From: Spirochaetales bacterium
GTDB lineage: Bacteria; Spirochaetota; Spirochaetia; DTKZ01
Reading direction: 5' to 3'
DNA: 5,408 bases
NCBI GenBank assembly: GCA_017998025.1
Contig: JAGODW010000131.1
Coordinates: 1 to 5,408 of the forward strand
Shown here: positions 1-5,408 of the stretch, in pieces
Position numbering within the stretch: the first letter of the stretch is position 1
Layout: every line of letters begins with the position of its first letter
Made by a program: the position numbers and the translations under genes
The notes under the pieces: model-generated
Seen by the model: the letters and a program-made list of their open reading frames with translations, nothing else
Told to the model about the DNA's origin: nothing
Database searches by the model: none

Positions 1-1
1 A

Positions 2-907
2 AAGGTAGATGTGATTACCCGGGATAGATTAATGGAGGCCCTGGAGGATGAGATAGTACAGGTCACGATGCCGTTTTCCGAAGGGCTTTCGGGTGAACAT
101 CTGTATATTCTTCCTGAGTCTTTAGCGATTACTATAGCAAGCTTAATGATGGGACAGGAAGAAATCGAATTGAATGAGGCAGCCCTCTCTGCTCTGCAGG
201 AGGCGATTGGGCAAATCTCCGGCCCTGTTTTAACAGCCCTGGGAGATGCGCAAAAAAGTACCGTACTATCTGAACCGCCCAATGCATCCCGTATTGCTAA
301 GGATTCATTGGGCGTAACATCAGAGACGGTTGTTGTAGTTACCTATCCTATTTTGATCGAAGGCGAGATGCCGGCAGATATGCTGGAAGTATATACGCCG
401 GAGCAAATTTTAGCTGTTCTATCCAATGTAGCCCCGGCTGCTCAGCCTCGTGCCGCAAGTCCTGGGGCTCAATCGGCTCCTTATACACAGCCCTCTGCCG
501 GACCAACGACCGCAAGAATGCCGGGTACAAGTCCGGTAGCACCCGGCTTTGGCGGGGCAGTATTCGGAGGTGGAGCTGCGATGCAAGCTCCCAATGTACA
601 GTCTGTTCAATTCCCCAATCTTCAGCCGGGACCTCCTGCAGCTGAACATGGAAATATCAGTCTTCTCATGGATGTCTACATGGAGATGACTGTAGAGCTC
701 GGGCGGACCAAGAAATTGATTAAAGAGATTTTAGGAATGGGGGAAGGAACGATCATAGAACTGGATAAATTAGCGGGTGAACCCGTTGATATCCTGGTTA
801 ATCATAAATTAATTGCAAAAGGGGAAGTCGTGGTAATTGACGAAAATTTTGGTGTGAGGGTTACGGAAATCGTATCCCCAATGGAGAGAATGAAGGATTT
901 GACCTGA
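2..907 (+). CDS. fliY: Flagellar motor switch protein FliY (CheC-like region plus FliN domain), 5'-truncated
   Basis: C-ring switch component related to FliN. The frame is open to the left edge (Lys-Val-Asp precede the GTG at 11) and the usual N-terminal segment is missing, so the true start probably lies upstream. The GTG at 11, with AAGG just before it, is a possible but less likely start. Counting from that GTG (298 residues): 1–140 is a CheC/FliM-like region with the Ser60-x3-Glu64-x2-Gly67-x22-Pro90 phosphatase pattern, in which the catalytic Asn is Gly67. Residues 141–213 are a Pro/Ala/Gly-rich linker, and 214–298 are a typical FliN (SpoA) domain (VELGRTKKLIKEIL, then GEPVDILVNHKLIAKGEVVV). 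The FliN domain is known to build the lower C-ring and bind FlhA/FliH-type export partners. Phosphatase activity toward CheY-P, known for Bacillus FliY, is doubtful here. A strong Shine-Dalgarno-like sequence before Met191 may start a separate short product. fliM would be expected upstream. Confidence 0.93.
   Translation, partial: KVDVITRDRLMEALEDEIVQVTMPFSEGLSGEHLYILPESLAITIASLMMGQEEIELNEAALSALQEAIGQISGPVLTALGDAQKSTVLSEPPNASRIAKDSLGVTSETVVVVTYPILIEGEMPADMLEVYTPEQILAVLSNVAPAAQPRAASPGAQSAPYTQPSAGPTTARMPGTSPVAPGFGGAVFGGGAAMQAPNVQSVQFPNLQPGPPAAEHGNISLLMDVYMEMTVELGRTKKLIKEILGMGEGTIIELDKLAGEPVDILVNHKLIAKGEVVVIDENFGVRVTEIVSPMERMKDLT
566..583 (+). promoter_or_regulatory. Possible internal ribosome binding site and ATG within fliY
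   Basis: GGAGGTGGAG at 566–575 lies 5 bases before an in-frame ATG at 581–583 (Met191 of the partial FliY). Initiation here would give a 108-residue protein holding only the end of the linker and the FliN domain, which is the size of a classical FliN. The purine-rich run also encodes Gly-Gly-Gly in a glycine-rich linker, so it could be a by-product of amino-acid composition. The sequence shows the signal; its use is inference. Confidence 0.35.
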
Positions 908-971
908 AATATTTTTAATATAGATTCATCTGCCGGCGGATTCTGTTTCCGCTCGTGAGTTTCCAGGTGAA

Positions 972-986
972 GGGGAGGGGAACCTG
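972..986 (+). promoter_or_regulatory. Ribosome binding site that decides a CTG start for fliO
   Basis: GGGGAGGGG at 972–980 contains GGAGG (974–978), five bases before the CTG at 984–986. Between this codon and the TTG at 1170 there is no in-frame ATG, GTG or TTG, yet the intervening 62 codons read as a signal peptide and periplasmic segment. This makes CTG the best-supported start. Confidence 0.7.
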
Positions 987-1586
987 AAACGAACGCAATT
1001 TGTATTTTTTATCATTATTAGTACGGTTATTCTTGTATCCGTACCCGGAGGAGCCCAGGAAAAAGCTCCTGTACAAACACCCAATGAGAAAGATCTTATA
1101 TTCTCAGAAGAAACTGTTCCTGCAGCGGGAGAGGATCGTGCGATAGGAAGTTTTGGAATCTGGGATTTTTTGCGCATGCTCCTGGTCCTGGGCTTTGTTT
1201 TAGCTCTAGTATATGTATTTTTCCATTATTTAAAGAAACTATCCACACCCAGGGAGACAGGCCTTGAAGTTATCCGGTTGTTAGAGAGCAAGACGCTCAG
1301 CGGGAATAAACAGGTCCACCTGGTGGAGGTGGGAGAACACATCGTATTGGTTGGAACGGCAGATAATTCCATTCAGCTTCTCCTGGAGTTAGCGGATAAA
1401 GAAACCCTCGATAGGGTGCGGCTAAAAGTTTCTGAGATGCCCACAAGGAGACCGGTAAAAAACTTTGGCGATATGGTAAGACACTATCTGCAAAAGAAAC
1501 CAGGGACTGGGGAGAAGTACCAATCCGAGGAAGAAGCGTTGAATTTTATTCGACGGCAGAAGGAACGGTTAAATAAACTCCCGTAA
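984..1586 (+). CDS. fliO: Flagellar biosynthesis protein FliO (called FliZ in spirochaetes)
   Basis: Single-span membrane protein that in other bacteria assists assembly of the FliP ring of the export gate. Reading from CTG at 984 gives 200 residues: a signal peptide at 1–24 (KR near the start, hydrophobic FVFFIISTVILV, likely cleavage after Gly-Gly-Ala24), an acidic periplasmic segment at 25–61, a transmembrane helix at about 63–83 (LLVLGFVLALVYVFF), then a cytoplasmic FliO domain. That domain carries the family-like LSGNKQVHLVEVGEHIVLVG followed by IQLLLEL, and ends in a basic tail (FIRRQKERLNKLP). A start at TTG 1170 or ATG 1176 would drop the signal peptide and has no good ribosome site, although it would keep the membrane helix and the domain. 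Position between fliY and fliP is the usual place for fliO/fliZ. The domain call is firm; the start is likely but unproven. Confidence 0.85.
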   Translation: MKRTQFVFFIIISTVILVSVPGGAQEKAPVQTPNEKDLIFSEETVPAAGEDRAIGSFGIWDFLRMLLVLGFVLALVYVFFHYLKKLSTPRETGLEVIRLLESKTLSGNKQVHLVEVGEHIVLVGTADNSIQLLLELADKETLDRVRLKVSEMPTRRPVKNFGDMVRHYLQKKPGTGEKYQSEEEALNFIRRQKERLNKLP

Positions 1587-1616
1587 ACACGAGAGAAAAG
1601 GTAGCATGAGATAGGG

Positions 1617-1630
1617 GGAGGGGAGTCATG
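1617..1630 (+). promoter_or_regulatory. Ribosome binding site of fliP
   Basis: GGAGG at 1617–1621, inside a longer G-rich run (1614–1623), lies six bases before the ATG at 1628. It supports this start, which also gives FliP a complete signal peptide. Confidence 0.75.
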
Positions 1631-2413
1631 AAACGTCGTGTTTGTCTCAGTATGTTCTGTATGATTTTATTCATTTCTATTGCTCCTTCCGGGTATGGAC
1701 AAGCAGCGAGGAACCAGCAGAACCAGACGTTTAATATACCATTTATTGATCTTACAATACGGCAGCCTAATACCAACCAGGAGGTGGCCTTTTCCCTTCA
1801 GCTTCTTCTGGTCTTAACTGTATTAAGTCTGGCACCGTCCTTTGTGATTTTGATGACCGCATTTCTACGTGTGTCGATTGTGTATGATTTTGTAAAAAGA
1901 GCTCTTTCTCTGCAGCAGGTTCCTCCCAACCAGGTGCTTATGGGAATTGCTCTCTTCCTTACGCTGTTTATTATGTGGCCTACTGTAACAGATATGTATA
2001 CGAACGGATATGCACCCTTTTCCCGGGGGGAGATCAACCTGGAGCAGGCGTATCGGAACATCGAAAGTCCTATACGGTTGTTTATGTATCGCCAGATGCA
2101 GAATAGTCCTGAGAATATCCGCTTATTCATGCGGCTTTCCAATCGGCCGAGGCCGAACAACCTTTCCGAGGTTCCTACGTATGTACTGGTCCCTGCCTTT
2201 ATTCTCCATGAAATGACGGTAGCGTTTAAAATTGGAATTCTACTTTTTATACCCTTCATCATTATCGATATGGTAGTTGCCTCGACATTAATGTCCATGG
2301 GGATGATTATGCTGCCCCCTGTAATGATTTCCATGCCCTTTAAGTTGATTCTATTTGTCCTTGTGGATGGATGGGGATTGCTTACAGAGCAGTTGGTCAG
2401 AAGTTTCCGATAG
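1628..2413 (+). CDS. fliP: Flagellar type III export gate protein FliP
   Basis: Core subunit of the FliP5FliQ4FliR1 export channel in the cytoplasmic membrane. The 261-residue protein begins with a cleavable-looking signal peptide (MKRR, hydrophobic stretch, then SGYGQA at 21–26), as is known for FliP of enteric bacteria. Membrane segments lie at about 57–78, 103–120, 187–213 and 232–255. Family hallmarks are ALSLQQVPPNQVLMGIALFL (92–111), PAFILHEMTVAFKIG (189–203), DMVVASTLMSMGMIMLPP (214–231) and MPFKLILFVLVDGW (236–249). The periplasmic loop between the second and third spans (about 121–185) is polar. The methionine cluster that seals the closed pore reads Met226-Ile227-Met228 instead of three methionines. 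The stop codon shares a base with the ribosome site of fliQ, suggesting coupled translation. Identification is certain at family level. Confidence 0.97.
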   Translation: MKRRVCLSMFCMILFISIAPSGYGQAARNQQNQTFNIPFIDLTIRQPNTNQEVAFSLQLLLVLTVLSLAPSFVILMTAFLRVSIVYDFVKRALSLQQVPPNQVLMGIALFLTLFIMWPTVTDMYTNGYAPFSRGEINLEQAYRNIESPIRLFMYRQMQNSPENIRLFMRLSNRPRPNNLSEVPTYVLVPAFILHEMTVAFKIGILLFIPFIIIDMVVASTLMSMGMIMLPPVMISMPFKLILFVLVDGWGLLTEQLVRSFR

Positions 2414-2426
2414 GAGGTAAGAGATG
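2413..2426 (+). promoter_or_regulatory. Ribosome binding site of fliQ sharing a base with the fliP stop
   Basis: GGAGG at 2413–2417 begins on the last base of the fliP TAG stop and lies six bases before the fliQ ATG at 2424. Terminating ribosomes would be placed on the fliQ start, which suits two proteins built into the same gate complex. Confidence 0.75.
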
Positions 2427-2693
2427 AGTGTAGGATATGCAGTTTATTTAATGCGAAGCGGAATCTTTCAGATCCTGATTCTTTCTGCTCCGGTACTTTT
2501 GATCGGGTTGATCGTTGGGTTAATAGTCTCGATCCTTCAGGCTACAACTTCAATTCAGGAACAGACGTTGACATTTGTGCCTAAAATTGCTGCGATCCTG
2601 CTTGCGCTGGTATTCTTCGGCCCCTGGATGTTTGCGCAGCTTTCTCAGTATACAGTACAGCTCTTTCAACAGATTCCACAGATGGTACGTTAA
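2424..2693 (+). CDS. fliQ: Flagellar type III export gate protein FliQ
   Basis: Small two-helix subunit of the FliPQR export gate; in known structures four copies pack around the FliP/FliR core. At 89 residues it has the normal family length. The first hydrophobic helix spans about 14–38 (ILILSAPVLLIGLIVGLIV), followed by the signature ATTSIQEQTLTFVPKI (40–55), and the second helix spans about 56–75 (LLALVFFGPWMF). The short C-terminal tail (LFQQIPQ) is also typical. The start has a strong ribosome binding site next to the fliP stop, and fliR begins 18 bases after the stop. No unusual residues were seen. Confidence 0.97.
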   Translation: MSVGYAVYLMRSGIFQILILSAPVLLIGLIVGLIVSILQATTSIQEQTLTFVPKIAAILLALVFFGPWMFAQLSQYTVQLFQQIPQMVR

Positions 2694-2711
2694 AGGGAGA
2701 AGGGAAGTGAA

Positions 2712-3497
2712 ATGACGGTGGGAGAATTAGCGAGCAATGCGCCTCTCTTTTTTCTTATATTTGCACGGGTAATTGCTCTGATAGAAACAGCTCCTCTCCT
2801 TTCCTCATATGCAGTTCCTCAAATTGCAAAAATCGGGTTGTCTTTTCTTACCACTATAACGATCTTCCCCTGGGTTTCAGCAGCCGGGTATCCCATACCT
2901 CCCTATGTGCTCCAGTATGTGCTCCTACTGGTGGGAGAGGCCGTGGTAGGAATTCTGGTGGGTTTTTTCCTTTCCATTATCTATTCCGGTTTTCAGCTCG
3001 CTGGGCAGTACTATGCATTTCAGATGGGATTCGGAGCTTCCGAAGTGTTTGATCCCCTGGCAGAGATCGAAATCCCCCTTATGGGGCAGTTTTTAAACCT
3101 GATAGCGATGCTTATTTTCCTATTGGTCAGCGGTTTCCAGAAGGTCTTTCTTATCGGCGTGTTTCAATCGTATAAGGCTTTTCGAGCGGTAGATCTGGTG
3201 ATTAAACGGGAGCATATTTTTCAGATGCTCATCCAGGGGATGGTCTACCTCTTTCAACAGTCTTTGGTTATAGCATTCCCCATTCTAGGGGCTTTGTTTC
3301 TAGTCTCTATTACCTTAGGGTTGTTTGCAAAGGCGGCTCCGCAAATGAATCTCCTGATGATGGGTTTCCCTGTTTCTATTGGAGTGGCATTTCTTATCTT
3401 GTTTGCCAGTCTGCCATTTTTAGCCGAGGTATTTTCCGCTGTAATTGATTTTAGTTTTGAAGAGGTGCAACGACTATGGACAGCACAGGGAAGGTAG
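2712..3497 (+). CDS. fliR: Flagellar type III export gate protein FliR
   Basis: Single-copy subunit that closes the FliPQR helical assembly and contributes the plug of the export channel. The 261-residue protein is strongly hydrophobic with about six membrane segments (roughly 10–32, 40–58, 68–92, 124–150, 172–204, 216–245). The stretch MGFGASEVFDPLAEIEIPL (105–123) corresponds to the FliR plug/loop region, and LGLFAKAAPQMNLLMMGFPV (202–221) is the conserved family block near the C-terminus. The start at ATG 2712 is preceded by AAGGG (2700–2704), and the next gene begins inside its 3' end. Normal length and no damage. Both blocks read most like spirochaete FliR, by memory and not by search. 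No fusion with FlhB is present; the two frames differ. Confidence 0.96.
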   Translation: MTVGELASNAPLFFLIFARVIALIETAPLLSSYAVPQIAKIGLSFLTTITIFPWVSAAGYPIPPYVLQYVLLLVGEAVVGILVGFFLSIIYSGFQLAGQYYAFQMGFGASEVFDPLAEIEIPLMGQFLNLIAMLIFLLVSGFQKVFLIGVFQSYKAFRAVDLVIKREHIFQMLIQGMVYLFQQSLVIAFPILGALFLVSITLGLFAKAAPQMNLLMMGFPVSIGVAFLILFASLPFLAEVFSAVIDFSFEEVQRLWTAQGR

Positions 3498-4672
3498 AAG
3501 CGATGGAGATATCGTACATGAACATGGGCTACGGCAGCCCGATCTATAAGCTTTCTCCCCGTTCTGCCTGGGCAGCCCGAATGCACCTCCAGTGGTTCGC
3601 TGCTGAGGATGAAGGAAGAACAGAGGAACCCACCGAACATAAACTGCGGAAGGCGCGAGAAGAAGGAAGGGTGGCAAAATCGGTAGACCTGGCTTCCACC
3701 TTTGTTCTTCTATTTGTGGTACTTGCCCTGGCCTTGCTGGGACCCTACTATCTAAAAACTCTCGGAGAAATGGTACACTATTTTCTTCGGAAAACCGGAG
3801 ATGCAGGAGCAGGGTTCGACAGATCTCTATTTCGCGCATTCCTTTCTTACTTTTTACGTCTTTTAGCACCTGTGGCAGGTATCTCGTTCATCGCCGCCAT
3901 ATTCGGGAATGTAGTCCAGTTCGGGTTCCTCTTTTCTATAAAGCCAATCATACCCGATGTAAATCGTATCCTCCCAAACTTTTCCCGGTATTTGCAAAGA
4001 ACCTTGTTCTCTAGTGAGGCTTTGTTCAATCTATCGAAATCGCTCCTCAAGATTGTTTTAATTGGCCTTATTGCTTATATAAATATTAAGTCTGAAATGG
4101 GGAAGATTCTTAGTATGCTTCGGGATCCTTTTTTATCATCCATGGGTGCAATCGCTAATATGACGTTTCGGATTCTGATGGAGTCTACCCTTGTTCTTCT
4201 TGTACTATCTGTGGCCGATTACCTGTTTCAAAAGAGGCAATACCTGGAAGCATTAAAAATGTCCCGTCAGGAATTGATAGAGGAACGAAAAACGTATGAA
4301 GGAGACCCTTTGATTCGCAGTAGACTCAGACAAAGGATGAGGGAGCTCATGACCCGTACCATGATTCAGAACGTCCCTAAAGCAGATGTAGTGGTTACCA
4401 ACCCGACTCACTATGCTGTGGCTTTAGAGTACAAAACCGAAACAATGGAAGCTCCCATGGTAACGGCCAAGGGGCAGGATCTTATTGCAGAAAATATCAA
4501 GCGGGTAGCAAACGAGCATGAAGTTCCTATTATTGAAAATAAACCTTTAGCGCGTGCGTTGTATACCGAAGTGGAAATCGGCGAGGTAATCCCTATAAAA
4601 TTTTACGAGGCTGTGGCCGCTGTGCTGAAGCAAGTATACAACCTGCGCAAGGAGAGAACGGTAAATGGCTGA
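3476..4672 (+). CDS. flhB: Flagellar export switch protein FlhB
   Basis: Membrane protein that switches export from rod/hook to filament substrates after self-cleavage. Counting from ATG 3476 (398 residues): residues 1–43 are an N-terminal extension, 46–70 the family block GRTEEPTEHKLRKAREEG and VAKS, then four membrane helices at about 72–97, 120–150, 185–204 and 228–252. A cytoplasmic linker follows (MSRQELIEERKTYEGDPLIRSRLRQ, in two parts either side of residue 275), then the cleavage motif Asn309-Pro-Thr-His312 (bases 4400–4411) and the conserved C-terminal domain with AKGQDLIAENIK, PIIENKPLARALY and IPIKFYEAVAAVL. Cleavage between Asn and Pro is established for the family. The start is uncertain: ATG 3476 overlaps fliR by 22 bases and has AGAGGT nine bases before it, while ATG 3503 (Met10) has AAGG eight bases before it and would leave a five-base gap. 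Later ATGs at 3518, 3524 and 3581 are also in frame. Confidence 0.96.
   Translation: MDSTGKVEAMEISYMNMGYGSPIYKLSPRSAWAARMHLQWFAAEDEGRTEEPTEHKLRKAREEGRVAKSVDLASTFVLLFVVLALALLGPYYLKTLGEMVHYFLRKTGDAGAGFDRSLFRAFLSYFLRLLAPVAGISFIAAIFGNVVQFGFLFSIKPIIPDVNRILPNFSRYLQRTLFSSEALFNLSKSLLKIVLIGLIAYINIKSEMGKILSMLRDPFLSSMGAIANMTFRILMESTLVLLVLSVADYLFQKRQYLEALKMSRQELIEERKTYEGDPLIRSRLRQRMRELMTRTMIQNVPKADVVVTNPTHYAVALEYKTETMEAPMVTAKGQDLIAENIKRVANEHEVPIIENKPLARALYTEVEIGEVIPIKFYEAVAAVLKQVYNLRKERTVNG
4400..4411 (+). other. FlhB NPTH autocleavage motif
   Basis: The codons AAC CCG ACT CAC encode Asn-Pro-Thr-His in the context VVVTNPTHYAVAL. In the FlhB/SctU family the backbone breaks after the Asn by cyclisation of its side chain, which is required for the substrate-specificity switch. 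All four residues are intact, so the switch should be functional. Confidence 0.93.
4649..4667 (+). promoter_or_regulatory. Ribosome binding site of flhA inside the flhB 3' end
   Basis: AAGGAG at 4649–4654 lies ten bases before the ATG at 4665, within the last codons of flhB. The flhA start precedes the flhB stop (4670–4672), giving an eight-base overlap, a layout usually tied to translational coupling. Confidence 0.6.
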
Positions 4673-5408
4673 TGTTCAAACAATCGTTTCTAACGCATTT
4701 TTGCGTCAGAAAAGTGATGCCCTTGTGGCAGTGGGTGTTATTGTAATCGTAATGATGCTGATCATCCCCCTTCCAACCTTCTTGCTGGACACTTTTATGG
4801 CGGGAAATCTCGTCCTGAGCCTATTAATCATCCTCATTACTCTGTATTCCCGAAGGGCTCTGGATTTCTCCGTATTTCCTACATTACTGCTGGTGGTGAC
4901 CATTTTTGGGTTAGCCTTAAATGTTTCTTCCACTCGATTGATCCTTGCGCTAGGTCATAAGTTTGACGGCAAACTAATTCGTGCTTTTGCCAGTTTCGTC
5001 GTGGGGACAAAAGGAACAGAAGGGCTGGTCATCGGATTCATCATTTTTATTATCATCATAGCGGTGCAATTTATTGTAATTACCAAAGGAGCAACCAGAA
5101 TCGCAGAAGTTGCCGCTCGATTCACCCTGGATGCGCTACCGGGGAAACAGATGGCGATCGAAGCAGAGTACAACTCCGGGGCAATTTCGGAAGAGGAGGC
5201 AACCCGAAAGAAAAATGATCTTCAGCGGGAAGTGGATTTCTATGGAGCGATGGATGGAGCTTCTAAATTCGTTTCAGGAAATGTGAAAGTCGGTATCCTC
5301 ATCACGGTTGTTAACATGATAGGAGGAATGATCGTAGGAATGAGCCTTCATGGAGAGGATCTGAGCACGGCCGTGAATACGTACATTGCTCTTACCATCG
5401 GAGATGGC
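4665..5408 (+). CDS. flhA: Flagellar export protein FlhA, 3'-truncated by the window end
   Basis: Largest component of the export gate; in the family it forms a nine-membered ring whose cytoplasmic domains bind chaperone–substrate complexes, and its membrane part helps use the proton motive force. The 248 codons present cover the N-terminal part of a protein usually near 700 residues. Membrane helices lie at about 19–40, 44–62, 70–90, 112–140 and 204–227. The FHIPEP-family signature is clear: GATRIAEVAARFTLDALPGK (142–161), MAIEAEYNSG (163–172), then an acidic/basic cytoplasmic loop and DFYGAMDGASKFV (191–203), which contains the conserved Asp region important for export in Salmonella FlhA. 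The frame is open to the last base (GGA GAT GGC), so truncation is due to the window edge. The remaining helices and the whole C-terminal chaperone-binding domain lie outside. flhF would be expected next in a spirochaete operon. Confidence 0.96.
   Translation, partial: MADVQTIVSNAFLRQKSDALVAVGVIVIVMMLIIPLPTFLLDTFMAGNLVLSLLIILITLYSRRALDFSVFPTLLLVVTIFGLALNVSSTRLILALGHKFDGKLIRAFASFVVGTKGTEGLVIGFIIFIIIIAVQFIVITKGATRIAEVAARFTLDALPGKQMAIEAEYNSGAISEEEATRKKNDLQREVDFYGAMDGASKFVSGNVKVGILITVVNMIGGMIVGMSLHGEDLSTAVNTYIALTIGDG

Noticed and set aside
936..952. Small inverted repeat GCGGA/TCCGC with a seven-base loop in the fliY–fliO gap
   Set aside because: Only five base pairs and no following T-run, so it is too weak to be called a terminator or attenuator. 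The gap shows no other structure apart from the fliO ribosome site.
908..983. Possible promoter for fliO in the largest intergenic gap (76 bases)
   Set aside because: The AT-rich run near 910–926 does not pair with a recognisable -35 element, and the operon order favours read-through from upstream.
1798..2334. A 178-codon open frame on the minus strand, antisense to fliP
   Set aside because: It lies wholly within fliP, has no recognisable domain or good ribosome site, and its composition is what the complement of a hydrophobic membrane-protein gene gives.
3254..3869. Overlapping minus-strand open frames across the fliR–flhB junction
   Set aside because: They are antisense to two clearly identified genes, lack family features, and are best explained as shadows.
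4693..4706. Perfect five-base hairpin ACGCA-TTTT-TGCGT shortly after the flhA start
   Set aside because: It is within the coding frame (codons 10–14), short, and expected by chance in a window of this size. A regulatory role cannot be supported.
1..5408. A hidden novel system (defence, mobile or CRISPR element) in the window
   Set aside because: The window is filled by seven well-known flagellar genes in their usual order with no inserted genes, repeats or composition breaks.

Overview
The window is an uninterrupted, single-strand segment of a flagellar export-apparatus operon: fliY (5' end cut off) – fliO/fliZ – fliP – fliQ – fliR – flhB – flhA (3' end cut off). Every gene reads on the + strand, and almost every base is coding or belongs to a short spacer with a ribosome binding site. 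I see no mobile element, RNA gene, CRISPR array, convincing terminator or convincing promoter, so transcription most likely enters from upstream of the window and continues past its end.

The best guess for the source is a spirochaete of the Treponema/Spirochaeta type. The evidence is a FliY that joins a CheC-like region to a FliN domain and is followed directly by fliO, with no cheY between them as in Bacillus-type operons. The order through to flhA matches the known spirochaete motility operon, and several family-specific stretches fit (FlhB LQWFAAEDEGRTEEPTE, FliR MGFGASEVFDPL, FlhA MAIEAEYNSG). Base composition looks intermediate. The assignment rests on remembered family patterns, not a search. 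In spirochaetes these genes would serve periplasmic flagella.

Layout: 2–907 encodes the C-ring switch protein FliY. A 76-base gap follows, then a FliO homologue from 984 to 1586 whose best start is a CTG codon. fliP (1628–2413), fliQ (2424–2693) and fliR (2712–3497) encode the membrane export gate. flhB (3476–4672) overlaps fliR and carries the NPTH autocleavage site. flhA (4665–5408, running off the end) overlaps flhB by 8 bases. Spacers shrink along the operon (76, 41, 10, 18, -22, -8), consistent with translational coupling of gate components needed in defined ratios.

Together FliP, FliQ and FliR form the helical export channel, FliO helps assemble FliP, FlhB sets substrate order, FlhA forms the nonameric ring that engages chaperone–substrate complexes, and FliY belongs to the switch/C-ring below. 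No novel system is evident. The points worth a second look are a possible internal translation start in fliY that would make a stand-alone FliN, loss of a catalytic Asn in FliY's CheC-like motif, the CTG start of fliO, and the uncertain N-terminal extension of FlhB.
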